30,925 bases of DNA from Balamuthia mandrillaris (GCA_031835245.1 JAVKOQ010000518.1:1-30925), one strand, 5' to 3'; positions 8,768 through 22,405 are shown, counted from the first letter of the stretch. Made by a program: numbers and translations. The notes: generated by a model not told the origin, from the letters alone.

Positions 8768-11166
8768 ATGCGACCAGAAACAGGGTTACCCGTGGCGGGC
8801 CTCTTGCTCGGCGTGGCCGCGCTGTGGTACCGGCTGGGCCTCGTGTGGATGTGCGCCCTCCTTCTGGTAGCATTGGGCGTCGCCGCCGGAGCGGCCCATC
8901 ATTTCAACCGCTGGCCGCTGTTCCTCGCTTTTCTGCTTTGGTGGAGGCTTCGATTCCAATCCTTTGCGGAAGAACTTTTTTTCAACAACACGGCAAAAGG
9001 GGCGCAAAGGGATCAGGTGACGAAAGGGAACAACAAAGCGAAAGAAAAGGAGGAGGAAGAAGCGGTTCAAGAGAAGGACTACCCGTTTCGTGACAACGAG
9101 GTGGAGGAAGAAGAAGGCAAAGAGGTTGTGTATCAATCCGGCGGGGCCTCCACTTCCTTTTCTTCCAGCGACCAGTTGAGGCCCCGAATCAAAGGAGCCA
9201 CGCTCAACAAACTCATAGAAAAGATAACAACCATCGAAGCACCTGGTACCTCTCCCTTTCTTTTTCTTCTTTTTATTTATTTATTTTTTCAATGGAGCGT
9301 AACGTTACATCTTTTTTATTTATTTTCTTTTCTTTTTTTCTTTTTTTCTTTTTTTCTTTTTTCTTTTTTTCTTTATTTTCTTTTTTTTCTTTATTTTCTT
9401 TTTTTCTTTTTTTTCTTTTTTCTTTGTTGTTTTGTTTTTTTTAACGTTTCATTTTTTGTTGAAAAAAAAAATATGAAACCAAAGATCCAGAGTTGGTGAC
9501 GGCATTCTTGCTGACGTATCGAGGTTTTTGTACGCCGCAACAACTGCTGGAGCTGCTTGTGCTGCGTTACAAAGTGCCGCTCCAAAGAGATAGCCGCTAT
9601 CGCGAAGCCATTCAAGCTCGGTTTGTTGTTTGCTTCCGTTTGCACTTTTTTTGTTTCTTCTTCTTCTTGTTCTTGTTCTTGTTCTTGTTCTTGTTCTTGT
9701 TCTTGTTCTTCTTCTTGTTCTTCTTCTTGTTCTTCTTCTTCTTCTTCTTCTTCTGTTCTCTGCTTTCTAACAAAAAGCAGAGTGCAGTATATCACAAAAA
9801 AGTGGGCGGAAGACCATTATTACGACTTTGAGAACGATGAACAGTTGCTGAAGAGACTTAACGCTTTCGTCTCTCTCATGTCTCGTTCTTCTTCAACTGC
9901 CATCACCAAGTTTGCCGATGTATTGCGTTTGTATCTTTCGAAAGCCGTAAGTGTCTCTTCTTCTCTACTCAGGTCACTCCTCTTCCTTACTGCGAATATT
10001 AAAAAAGTCAAAGAATGAAAAGCTAGCCATGAGAAGAGTTCATGGAGAGACATTACCGGCCCCTAAAGTACCATACGGAGGACACACCGGTCCCATTTCG
10101 AACGTAATGGAAGTTAATCCGTTAGAATTCGCGCGTCAGCTCACTATTCTTGAGTTTCAATGTTTTGTAAAGATTCAACCAAAGGTTCTCTTACGCTGTT
10201 TCTCTTTCTGTCTGTTCTCTCTCTCTCTCTCTCTCTCTTCCTCTCTTCCTCTCACTGTCTTGTATTCTCTTTGACTTATCCTTAATTCTGATTGTCGCAA
10301 CAAAGGAATGTATGGGGTTAGCATGGAGCAAGAAAGACAAACAAGAAAAAGCTCCAAATGTATTATTTTTTATCGAAAGTTTCAATCGTATCAGCAAATG
10401 GGTTGTCTCTCAAATTCTTGCCGAAGAAACACTGAAGCAACGAGCCAAGGTATTGGAGCACTTTATCCAAATCTTACTGGTATCTATTATTTCTTCTCTT
10501 ACTCTCCTCTCTCTCTCTCTCTCTCTGATATTTGCTTTGCTGTAGCATTGTAAAGAACTGCAAAACTATAATGCGATGATGGAGATAAACGCAGGCCTTC
10601 ACTCATCTTCTGTTGGGTTCGTTTCTTTCCTCTTTTTGTACTTCTATTACTATAACTCATTTCAAATGCATTTTTTGTACTCTACAGACGTCTAAAGCAA
10701 ACATGGAAGCTGTTACCCACTAAACTAAGGGTTTCCTACGAGGAGAGTTTCTCTGATATGATGCAAAGCAACTACAAAAAGCTCCGCGACATGTTGCTTT
10801 CCTCTCCTCCGCCTTGCATCCCTTATATTGGCGTTTTTCTAACAGACCTTACCTTCATTGAAGACGGGTTGGGCTTCCTCTTTGCACTTTCTTCTATATG
10901 GATTCTCATTCTTATTCCTTCTAACATTTTGTCATTCAAACAGGAACAAAGACATGTTAACAAGCCACCCTCATCTCATCAACTTTGAGAAGCGACAAAT
11001 GCAAAGCAGAGTTATAGAGCAGATAAAGCTCTACCAGAAGAAAGCGTACGCCCTTCAGCCGGTCGATCGTCTTCAAACCTTTATTCGGTCTCTCTCCTCC
11101 GAGCTGAGCGACGAAGCGGCTTACCAACGTTCTCTCCAACTCGAACCTCGACAACAAAAGACATAA
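8768..11166 (+). CDS. Membrane-anchored Ras guanine-nucleotide exchange factor
   Basis: Predicted to load GTP on a Ras-family GTPase at a membrane. Eight exons: 8768-9245, 9485-9620, 9781-9946, 10008-10184, 10306-10479, 10546-10616, 10688-10867, 10944-11166; 534 residues. Residues about 6-60 contain two or three hydrophobic segments (LPVAGLLLGVAALWYRLGL, VWMCALLLVALGVAAG, FLAFLLWW), an unusual start for a RasGEF. An acidic linker (about 90-125) follows. The RasGEF N domain (about 160-265) begins ELVTAFLLTYRGFCTPQQLL. The CDC25-type catalytic domain (about 305-520) shows NPLEFARQLTILEF, FNRISKWVVSQIL, FIQILLHCKELQNYN, GLHSSSVGRLKQTW and CIPYIGVFLTDLTFIEDGN, in family order. The acceptor of exon 4 (AAAAAAG at 10007) is the only one keeping the frame. 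The gene converges on the kinase with 39 bases between stops. Confidence 0.9.
9310..9427 (+). repeat. T/CTTTT-rich tract in RasGEF intron 1
   Basis: Polypyrimidine tract of repeated TTTTC units within intron 1 (9246-9484). Confidence 0.8.
9656..9755 (+). repeat. TTCTTG/TTCTTC repeat in RasGEF intron 2
   Basis: Hexanucleotide TTCTTG/TTGTTC repeats followed by TTC repeats fill most of intron 2 (9621-9780). They are pyrimidine-rich on the transcript. Confidence 0.85.
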
Positions 11167-11205
11167 ACACAAAAAAGGGATTTGAGGTATGTGCTTTCGT
11201 TTACC

Positions 11206-13763
11206 TTATGTTGGTACAAGAGAAGGAGAGGAGCTATGTAACAACCGATGAGAGAAGAAGAAGAAGAGGGCAGCCATGATAACCACCCAGATGAGAACGT
11301 TGATGCCCACCAGCTTATCCGTGTTGAAGCGCTCCAGCTGGCGTTTCAATGTTTTCACCTCTTCCAGCAATTGCTTCTCCAACCGTTCCGCCGTTTCGGG
11401 GTTGTCCTTGGTGAGCATTCCTTCTTGTTTTTGTTTCTTCTTCACATTGTCGTTTTCTTCTTCTTGGTCCTCGGCCTCTTCCTTTCGTTTGGCAGCGACG
11501 CTAAGCTTCAGCTCTTCAAAGTTCTTTCGGCTGTTTGTGAGTTCGCTTTGTAACCTTGTTATTTCCTTTGCTATCTCTTCTATTTCTTGCTCTTTCTTGT
11601 CGAGCTCCGTTCTCAACCTTCTCGTTTGATCTTCCAACTTGACTTTCTCTTCTTTATGTTCTTTTTCCTTCTCTTCTGCTTCTTTCTCCTTTGCTTCTAG
11701 CTCCATTCTCAACTTTCTCGTCTGTTCTTCCAGTTGCGTTTGTTCTGCTTGCTGTTCTTGCTCTTGCTCTTTCTTCTCCAGTTCCATTCTGAGCTGTCTC
11801 GTTTGTTCTTCCAGCTTCGCTTTCTCTTCCTGTAGTTTCTTTTCTCGTCTTTTTGCATCCTCCACCTCTTTCTTCGTGAACAGCACTTCCTCCTGTAAGT
11901 TCCTCTTTTCCCACGTCGCTTCCTCCAATTGACCCTTCACAGCATCCCGTTCTTCTTCCAACGCTTCCTTTTGCTTTTCCAGCTCGTTGATGATCTCCAC
12001 CTTCTCATTCACTATCTTGTCTTGTTTGTGCAACCGGCCTAGCAGGCCCTCTTTCTCCTCTTTCCATCTGCTGTTCGTGTTCTCTCCGTTTTCCTCTTCG
12101 GTTGTCTCAACTTCTGCCAATAGCTCATCAATACGATTGAGTATCTCCCCAAAGTTGGGCCGGTGGCGAGGCTCCTTTTGTATGCATGAATCTGCCAGCT
12201 CCAGCAATCCATCTGGTGCTATAATGAAACTCTTATGTTAGTTCTTTCTTCCTTCTTGCTTCATGTTCTTCTTGCTTCTTGCTTCTTGCTTCTTGTTCTT
12301 CCTCTTCTTCTCTTTGCAACTCTTGTAAGAGAGAGAATACGTACTATCAGCAGGAATGAGTGGTTGCAACTTGAACGGATCAAAGAGGAAGCAATCATCA
12401 GCGGAACGATCGGGTGGCTGTTGTCGCGTGATGAGTTCCAACAAGAATGCGCCGTATCCAAAGACATCCACCTTCTCGTTATAGTCCATTCCTGTTATAA
12501 TCTCCGGCGCCATCCATGCATCCGTTCCTGTTTGTCAAAAAACATGTAAGATGCCAAACGAGAGGAGAACAGAACAAGTCTTTTCGAGAACGAACCTGCA
12601 AAGGTCATTTGTCTCTTCAATGTCCTACTCGCAAATGGGACTTTACTCTTTCCTCCATCGCCTCCAGTACCGTTGCTCGCGTTCTTCTTCTTCTTCGTTC
12701 TCCTCGCCAAACCCATGTCCGCCAGTTTGACCTCTCCGTACTGTCCCAACAGCATGTTCTCCGCCTTGATGTCCCTGTGCAGTATTCCCTTCTGATGCAA
12801 AAAGTCCATGGCCTTGGCCACGTCCTTGGCCATCCTCAACCGTCGCGACCAGCTCAGCGGGACCTGCTGCTCGTCGTTCTCCGTCTTGGTGAAGAGCAGG
12901 GAGGCCAGGTCCCCTCCGCTCAGGAACTCCGTCACTATGAAGGTGTGCTGCTCTCCGTCGTGGTCGGAGCCGCCTTCTCCGTTGGACATGACGTGCTTGC
13001 ACACGCCCATGAAGCTCACGATGTTGGGATGACGAAGTCCTCTGCATTGTTGTTCGTTGCAATGGAGAGAACGTCAGAGAAAAGCTGTTAATAAAACGCA
13101 CATTAAAGGAAGGAAACGCAACTTGAGAAGGCCGATCTCTCTTCGAAGGTATTTTCGACTTTCGACGGCCTCTTCCTCCGTCTCTGGAGGGAAGACGAGC
13201 TTGATGGCGACGTCGGTGCTGTTGAGGTAACGCCCTTGCCACACCCGTCCGAAGGAACCCTCTCCCACCTCCCGCAGGAACTCCAGCTCCTCCCATTTGA
13301 TCTTCCACAAGGACTTTGTTTTCAGGAGCCCGTCGTCCTCTTCCTCCTCTTCGTCCTCCGTTTCTTCTTCCTCCTCTTCCTCTGTCTCATCGCCGTCTTC
13401 ATCTTCCTCTTCTTCTGTTTTCGATTTTCGAGCGCTTTGTTTGGGCTTTTGACGTTCGCGAAGGCCGTTCATGTCCCGTAGGGAAGGGCGAGAGGTGGAG
13501 GCAGAGCCTCGTTTGGCGGAGGAAGAGGACCTTGTGGCGAACGAACGAAGCGACCGCGCAGAGGAATAAGGAGAGGCTGCAAATGTGACCGCTTTGTTGC
13601 TGTGGTGCTCGCTGCCGTTGGCTCCTTTTTGTCTCATCGCGGAGGGAGGTCGAGGTCTTGCAGGCGAGCCATCTGTGTGGTGCAGCTCCTCGCCTTCCTC
13701 CATCGCTTCGGTGGAACTCATCTTTTCTCTTTTTTGTTTCCCGAAAGAATAAACGATGGGCAT
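11206..13763 (-). CDS. TKL-like protein kinase with coiled coil and C-terminal membrane anchor
   Basis: Predicted Ser/Thr kinase tethered to a membrane by its C-terminus. Four exons: 13763-13123, 13041-12596, 12527-12345, 12218-11206; 760 residues (746 if the ATG at 13721 is used). The N-terminal 150 residues are Ser-rich and then strongly acidic. The kinase domain (about 160-462) shows GEGSFGRVWQG, VAIK (Lys188), RHPNIVSFMGVC, TEFLSGGDLASLL, HRDIKAENMLL, APEI, DVFGYGAFLLELITR and RHRPNFGEIL; this wording is TKL/Raf/MLK-like. The magnesium motif reads DMG (KLADMGLARR) instead of DFG. A long coiled coil rich in Glu, Lys and Arg covers about 465-720 with a repeated LEEQTRxLRMELExKE unit. Residues about 726-745 (LVGINVLIWVVIMAALFFFF) form the single anchor near the end, as in tail-anchored proteins. 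It is divergent from the RhoGEF. Confidence 0.88.
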
Positions 13764-14054
13764 TACCGCCTTAGCGTTACATCTGTGGGCCTATATTATG
13801 TCGACAAATATTGCGTCGACAAAATTAATCTAGGACACAACAATGGGCGAATAACGCCCAATGATTTGTATGTATTGCAGCAGACTGAAGGGATGGGAAG
13901 ATCAGTACGACCTGCTTCGCTGGTCGATATAGCGAATGAATTAATAACAAATCAAAGAGAAAAAAAAAAACAAAGGACAAAGAAAGAAGCCAAGCATCGT
14001 TTTTATCTTTGTCTTTGTTGTTGCTGCTTTTTTTTTTGTCATTCTTGAAAAAGG
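13764..14054. promoter_or_regulatory. Divergent promoter of the kinase and RhoGEF genes
   Basis: About 290 bases shared by two signalling genes. It contains TGTCGACAAA at 13799-13808 and CGTCGACAAAA at 13814-13824, 15 bases apart. It also contains a perfect 6-base inverted repeat TGGGCG/CGCCCA at 13844-13849 and 13855-13860, flanked by a CCCAAT box. The rest is AT-rich without a coding signal. Confidence 0.5.
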
Positions 14055-16848
<2,794 letters not shown>

Positions 16849-16953
16849 CAAAATAAAACTATCATAAGGGAAAGAAAGAAAGAATGACAAGAAGGAAAGA
16901 AAGAACACTAATTCTTTCTTTCTTTTATGCTTCTTCTTCGAGGAGGGGGTGTG

Positions 16954-19541
16954 TTACAAGAGACCAGTGCGGAGGTACTCCACAAATGCAGTGATATCAT
17001 CTTCTGCCACTTCGACCACCGACGAGTCAAACGAATGCCACCGAATGCGAGCTTTCGTTCTTTGGGCTGCTTTTCTGAAGCTTCTTCCAAAGTTTCTTTT
17101 GTTGTTGTTGTTATTGTTATGTGTTTCAGAAAAAAAGAAAAAGAAAACAAAGAAAGAGTTTGGTTTTTACCTGTATTTCTTTTTGGAGTAAAAGTTTTCG
17201 ATGCCAGAAACACCAACCGCCAAATAGGTTCTCTTTGCTTCGTTGCGAGCACATACCAAGAACGGCTTTGGCGAGTGTTTTCGTTCCTTTTTGTTTTTTG
17301 TTGCATGTGAGCCAAGAATAACAATAAGACGAGCGCAGAAGAACTCAAAGGAAGAGAAGGATAGGTACATTCATGTATTCCACAAGAAAGAGAGCGAGTT
17401 TGGAGAGGCTCAAAGGATGGGTGAAAAAGTGAAGGTCGGGCGTCTGTTTCAACAGCAGATAACGTAGCGGGCCGGCTTGCACTATGATCTTCTTCTCTAT
17501 GATTGCAGCTCCTGTAATGTCTGTAGCATTAGCATTGCTGATACAAAAGCAGAAATAGAAACACAAAGCAATACCTTGTCGAATAACAGCCTTTTCCAAC
17601 TCGATTGCCGTTTCAATGCCCTTTAAGTTGAGTCTTTCCAGCTCAAAGGCTTGACTAGGATTGGGTTGCACGGCCAAGGCATCAAAAGCATCCCAAAAGT
17701 TTTGTTGCCATCTTCTTCCCAAACATCCGGAAGAGGTTATGCCCAACTCTCCGTCATCCGATTCATCTCCTCCTTTGGTCGAAGTGGACGAAGAGGAGGG
17801 CCTAGTTTCTTCAGAAGAGGATTCAAAGCCAAGACCACCCATTCCTCGTTCTAAAAGAGCGCTCACGATGTGAACTTTATCCGCTGCCGAAAGAACGCGA
17901 TGAAACTCTTGTTGCTGGTCGTTGAAACAAACAAATATTAAAAAATGGTGATAAATGAATAGCAAAGAATAGATGGATAGAAACAAAACGTACATAACAA
18001 AAAGAAGGATAACTAATGTCGTGCAATCCAAAGTCTTCACAACGAGCCGCAAGTCCGCTCTCCACTTTGCGCTTCATGTCCACGTCCATTGCCGAGTACA
18101 GTTGCTTGCATTCTCGGAGCGTCACACCCAACTTGGCCAACAGCACGTCCAACACCTTCTTGCCGCTGTCCTTCCAAATTCCAAGTCTGGTGGCGAGGTA
18201 ACGGCTGTGCCACATGCTTTCATAAAAGCTCCAGTGCCGATGCAACGTAAACATAAATCTTTTGTTTGTATAGTTGTTAACGAACGAAAGAGAGTTAAAA
18301 AGAAAGAGACAAACTCTTGAGAAGGAATGATCCGGGAGCCGCTCCTTTGGAAAGCAGCAGCAGAAGCAGCGTTGAATCCAGCTTCATTCTTTATCGCAGC
18401 ATCCAAAATGGGATTGAAGCGATTGACTTCTTGTCGGTACACATCAACTTCAAACTCATACTTAGCACTATTGGTTGGTAGCGTCAGTTAAACTGCTCTC
18501 GTAGAAGGAGAGAAAGAGAGCAAGAAGGCGATTAGAAGAATAAGACAGAAGTACCGATCGATGCGTCCATGTATCCACTGATCAGTAAGTCCAACAATGG
18601 CGGGCCACAAGAACTCATTGTTGGTCACTCGGACAGAAACCTGCGAGGCCAGCTCATAAACGAGTCCGCTGACTGAAGTGCCCAAAACTCGAGTTTGCTC
18701 ATAGTAACGTCGCTCAGCGGCCGCTCGGGTGATGTATCCCTTTTGAAGGACCTTTTGCACGCGTCGTTGTTGTCGACGACGAGCTCGCTCCTTCCTTCGA
18801 ACGGTTTTCTGTTGGGAGAGAGTTCGTTGAGCTGCCTTCTGGTTTCTTGTTTGAAAGACAGAATTGTTGCCATTTGAGGCGTTGTCGTTTTCGCTTTCTG
18901 TGGTTGTTTCATCTTCGTCTTCAACGACTTGATCCATTGCATCTACTCCTGTCTCGTCCTCTTCTTCGTTTTCGTCGTCTGCTTGGTCATCGTCATCATC
19001 TTCGTCATCGTCGTCTTCTTCAAAGTAATCCGCATTTTCAGCTCCTCGTTGAAGTTCTTCTATGGTTGGAATGTGTTCTGTTGTTCCATCATCCATCAAC
19101 ACGATCTGTTGTTGAGTGTTACGTCTCGTTTGGAGAAAAGAAAGAAACGGCAGGACAGGACAGCAAGAGAAGGATGGATGAAAATAATACCTTATCGGAG
19201 TAAATGTTGGTGAGATGGTAAGGGCGATGTGAGTCCAACACAAAAAGAGTCACATCCTGCTCGTGAATGTCGAGAAGGTCTTCCAAGTCCACCACTCCGC
19301 CGCAACCGATGAGAAAGAAACAGTTAACCTATTTTTTAAAAAAAATGTATCAGTCATGAAAGAATAAAGACTAAAAGAACAAGGAGACAACAAAACAAAC
19401 TTGTTCGTTGGTGATAGCTTCACAAATGGAGGCGACCAGGTCTTCATAGCCGCGTGTTGGTTTGAGCTGATACGGTATGTCCTCTTTTTTAAGCAACGCC
19501 TTTTTGGAACAAGAAGGCAAAGAAGTAAGCAGCAAAAAAGC

Positions 19542-19588
<47 letters not shown>

Positions 19589-19733
19589 TGAGAGTGTTTA
19601 CGGTAAGCATGCGAGAAGCGGCAATAGAATCCACTGTAGCCGAGACATAGATACAAAGGGACGGCCCTTCATGGAGGGCTCGCTTCTTGATGAGGTCAAA
19701 CAGCTCTTTGAAGCCCTCCGGAACGATTATCAT
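16954..19733 (-). CDS. CDC45: CDC45, replication initiation factor of the CMG helicase
   Basis: Nuclear protein that joins Mcm2-7 and GINS to form the replicative helicase. Ten exons: 19733-19602, 19499-19401, 19328-19191, 19105-18555, 18467-18315, 18258-17994, 17914-17575, 17511-17369, 17286-17171, 17095-16954; 692 residues. The order matches animal CDC45: GFKELFDLIKKRAL then SATVDSIAASRML at the start, NCFFLIGCGGVVDL and VLDSHRPYHLTNIY. An acidic stretch follows (about 145-200) and a basic helix (RRKERARRRQQRR). Then come LWPAIVGLTDQWIHGRID, HRHWSFYESMWHSRYLATRLG, KQLYSAMD, IIEKKIIVQAGPLRYLL, NFGRSFRKAAQ and a C-terminal FDSSVVEVAEDD. The ATG at 19733 gives the usual N-terminus; an in-frame upstream ATG would add only GA-repeat-encoded residues. 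Exon 9 fits animal CDC45 best when it starts at 17286. The promoter holds two E2F sites. Confidence 0.94.
19550..19583. repeat. GA/CT microsatellite in CDC45 intron 1
   Basis: AG repeat on the plus strand, CT on the CDC45 transcript, close to the intron donor GTAAAC. Confidence 0.85.
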
Positions 19734-19815
19734 CTCTCTCTCTCTCTCTCTCTCTTTTATTCTTTCCAATTATTTTTTATTTTCGGTTTTATTTTTTTTT
19801 TGAATGGAAAAAAAA

Positions 19816-19827
19816 TTGGCGGGAAAA
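19816..19827. promoter_or_regulatory. E2F-type site, copy 1
   Basis: TTGGCGGGAAAA matches the E2F/DP consensus TTTSGCGCS/TTGGCGGGAAA. It lies 83 bases upstream of the CDC45 ATG and 160 upstream of the USB1 ATG. CDC45 is an S-phase gene controlled by E2F in animals and plants. Confidence 0.7.
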
Positions 19828-19885
19828 CGGTGGAGAACATCTGCACCGCTTGTGCTTCTCTCCAGAACGTAGCAGAGAAAAAAAA

Positions 19886-19897
19886 TTGGCGGGAAAA
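19886..19897. promoter_or_regulatory. E2F-type site, copy 2
   Basis: Second identical TTGGCGGGAAAA, 70 bases after the first within the tandem duplication. It could act on CDC45 (minus) and USB1 (plus). Confidence 0.7.
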
Positions 19898-19986
19898 CGG
19901 TGGAGAACATCTGCACCGCTTGTGCTTCTCTCCAAGACAAGGAGGAGAGCGAGTAGCAAGCGAAGAGGAAGGCCGATGGGAGACTA

Positions 19987-21294
19987 ATGGAGGAACTGCT
20001 GTCTGCTTATTGTGGCGACGAGGACCGTGAGGAGGCAACACGGCAGGAAGAAGAGGAAGAAGAAGAACCGGAGGCAGCCAGTAAAAGAAAACGCAGGGAG
20101 GAGATTTCCACCCTCTCTCCCTCCTCTGCTGCCCAACAGCTGCCTCCCTTGAAGCGACAAACCCGATCGAAAAACCGAGAAGGTTCCGCAAAAAACGCCG
20201 TCCCATTGCCTCCGCTTCCCTCGGATCTCTTTGGAGACCTTCAAGGTTAGGACTACTTTCTTCCTTTCTCTTTCGCAGTCGTTGTTGCTCTCCTCTTTCC
20301 TCCCTCTTCACTAGACTGAAAAAATCAACACAATAAAAAAGCTAAAGCAGAAGCACAAAGACTGGCGGAAGCCAACGAGAGAGAAAGGCATGGAGGACGC
20401 AGCAGGCAGTTTGCCCATGTGGAGGGCAACTACCCCACTTTCGTCTACGTGCCGGTCGACCTCTCTCGTCGCGACACCTCGCTGCTGCGCCGGCTCGTGG
20501 AGGCCTTGATCTCTCGTTGCGAGCGGTGGCTACAGTCCCTGGGTCGTGACTTTGTGTCCTACCCTCTTAGTTCTTCTTGTTCTTCTTGTTCTTCTTCTTC
20601 TTCTCCTTCTTCTTCTGCTGCTGCTGCTTCCATTCCAGTGCAGCAGCAGCATCACATCAGTCTCTCGCGAACGTTCGCGTTGAGGCAGCATCACATCGAA
20701 CCGTTTGTTGCCCTGCTGCGATCCATTGTCCAGAGAAAAGGAAGAGGAGAAGGAGGTTTCTGGATAGGCTTTCAACATCACGACACACTGTTTCCTCCGC
20801 AACATGAAGAGGAAGAAGGAGAGGAGGACAAAGAAGATCGTGAAGAAGCAGACGGATGTGTTGGAGAGTATGAGTTGTTTGTGAATGATGAGGCCACGAG
20901 ATCGTTTGCGAGCTTGCGGGTTACAGACGGCAAAGAACAGCTGTGCAACGTCATATCTCTGGTGGACGAGGCGTTGGCTCAGTTCAATCTGCCTCTCTTT
21001 TATCCGGTTCCTACTTTCTTGTTTCTTTCGTCTTTCTTCTTTCTGCTAGTTTACATCCTTACCGCTGACACTTATGTTCTCTTTAACAAAAAGGACCCAA
21101 GACCTCATATGACAGTTGGTTGGACGCTCGGTAATGTTCTTCCTGAACTTCCAGTAGCAAAGGAAGGCATTTTGCGAGCGGAGACAGATAAGACCAACGG
21201 TGAAGAAGAAGATGAAGGACGGTTGATGTCTATCTATGTAGATAAGATCTATTGCATCACGGGTAAACAGGTTCATGTAATCCCTCTCTTCTGA
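19987..21294 (+). CDS. USB1: USB1/MPN1, U6 snRNA 3' phosphodiesterase
   Basis: Nuclear 2H-family exonuclease that trims the U-tail of U6 snRNA and leaves a protected end. Three exons: 19987-20245, 20342-21006, 21094-21294; 374 residues. (An acceptor at 20348 instead of 20342 would drop two residues.) The N-terminus is acidic, then basic, with LPPLPSDLFGD. The HVSL domain runs from FAHVEGNYPTFVYVPVDL to the end. Both catalytic motifs are present: His191-Ile-Ser193 in HHISLSRTFALRQHHIEPFV and His313-Met-Thr315 in PRPHMTVGWTLG, with FYPD between them as in animal USB1. The second motif has Thr rather than the usual Ser, which the 2H family allows. Two low-complexity inserts (Ser-rich about 165-185, acidic about 235-265) enlarge it above the usual 265-290 residues. 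It is divergent from CDC45 and shares its E2F promoter. Confidence 0.9.
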
Positions 21295-21575
21295 TATCAA
21301 GCTTCACTTTTCGTCGTTTCTCCGTTTCTGGTGATGAAGCAGCTTCAACTGAGCAGAAAGCCACAAGATTGAAAACAGACTCTCTCACAAAACGAAAAGG
21401 AAAAGAATGCAGACAGACAAAGAGATGGTAGAAGCATACAAAACAGGAGAGACGGATAAAGCATAACAGTACTGGTTCGTTTAATTACATGGATTGTTAT
21501 TCAAGTTCAGAGGTTGCTCTTCTTTTCATTAGCTGTCCTCTTGGCTTCTTCCTTGTTTCCAACCGCAGTGCGCAG
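21295..21575. other. 3'-3' intergenic spacer USB1 / GST
   Basis: 281 bases between two convergent stop codons. It is mildly A-rich with no repeats or frames of note. Confidence 0.6.
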
Positions 21576-22405
21576 TCACTGCGGGTTGGCGTACTTGGCA
21601 TAGGCCTCGATGAAGAACTCGGGCTCACGCGTGGTCTCCTGGAAGGCCGGTCGCTCTCTAGCAGCCTCCAACCAACGCTTCAGCCTCGGGTCTACCTCCA
21701 ACAGATCGAACCCCCTGTAGTGCTTCAACACAACCGCGAATCGCTCTATAAAGGGCAGGACCGCCGTGTCAGCCAAGGAGAGCTGCTGCCCAAGGAAGAA
21801 GGGACCCTCCTCGGATTGCTTCTTCAGCAGCTCCAGGAGAGGGTGCAGCTTGTCCAGGATCTGTTTCTTGAGTTCCTCGTCCTTCTCGCGGTCTTGGTTG
21901 CGGAGGAGGCCGTAGAAGACGGGCAGCACCTGGCCAAACTGGTCGATGAAGAGACGGATGTCGGCGCGGAGGAGAGCGTCCTTGGGGAGCAACGAAGTGC
22001 CTTGCTCGGCATAGGCATCTTCAAAGAACTCACTGACGATCAACTGTAAAGTGACAAGAATGACCATCAGAATAACTCAAAGGAAAGAGAGAAGAACGGA
22101 AAAAAATAAAACCGTACAGATTCGAGGACGACGTGATCGCCGGCTTTGATGGCGGGGACGGTGCCTCTCGGGTTGACCTCTTGGGTGTACCAAGCGGGCT
22201 TCTTATCGCCGAGTTCAATGTGAATAAACTCAATGGGCACTTCTTTCTCCTTGGCCGCCCACCTTAAAACAGTTCATCCAACAAACAAAACATTAGTTTT
22301 TTCCTCAGCACAAAGTGATCATCATTATTGTTATAATTACCACGCGCGGTGAGCAAAGGGGCAAATAGGGTTTCCGTAGAACTTGATAGCTTCAGCGCTG
22401 CTCAT
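21576..22405 (-). CDS. Glutathione S-transferase, omega-like
   Basis: Cytosolic glutathione-dependent transferase or thiol reductase. Three exons: 22405-22341, 22262-22118, 22043-21576; 225 residues, typical for the family. The thioredoxin-like N-terminal domain reads KFYGNPICPFAHRAWWAAKE, with Cys15 in the CPF motif as the probable catalytic cysteine. This is an omega, DHAR or lambda trait, whereas tau and phi use Ser. NPRGTVPAIKAGDHVVLES holds the cis-proline and the glutathione-binding Glu-Ser. The helical C-terminal domain includes FFLGQQLSLADTAVLPF with the conserved N-capping Asp. Plant-type DHARs have a CPFSQR variant of the motif, so omega is my preferred call but not certain. Glutathione use links it loosely to the DUG2-like gene, though they are not adjacent. 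Confidence 0.9.

Larger units (their letters stand above)
19807..19934. repeat. Tandem duplication of a 58-base promoter segment
   Basis: Bases 19807-19864 and 19877-19934 are identical by eye (period 70). Each copy begins with eight or more A, then the E2F-like core, and ends GCTTCTCTCCA. A 12-base unique spacer lies between them. The perfect identity points to a recent duplication or to sequence homogenisation. Confidence 0.9.

Noticed and set aside
11639-11932. Ser/Cys/Phe-rich open frame on the plus strand
   Set aside because: Antisense shadow of the kinase coiled-coil region.
19734-19769. Upstream in-frame ATG of CDC45
   Set aside because: It would add only residues encoded by a GA repeat; the ATG at 19733 gives the family N-terminus.
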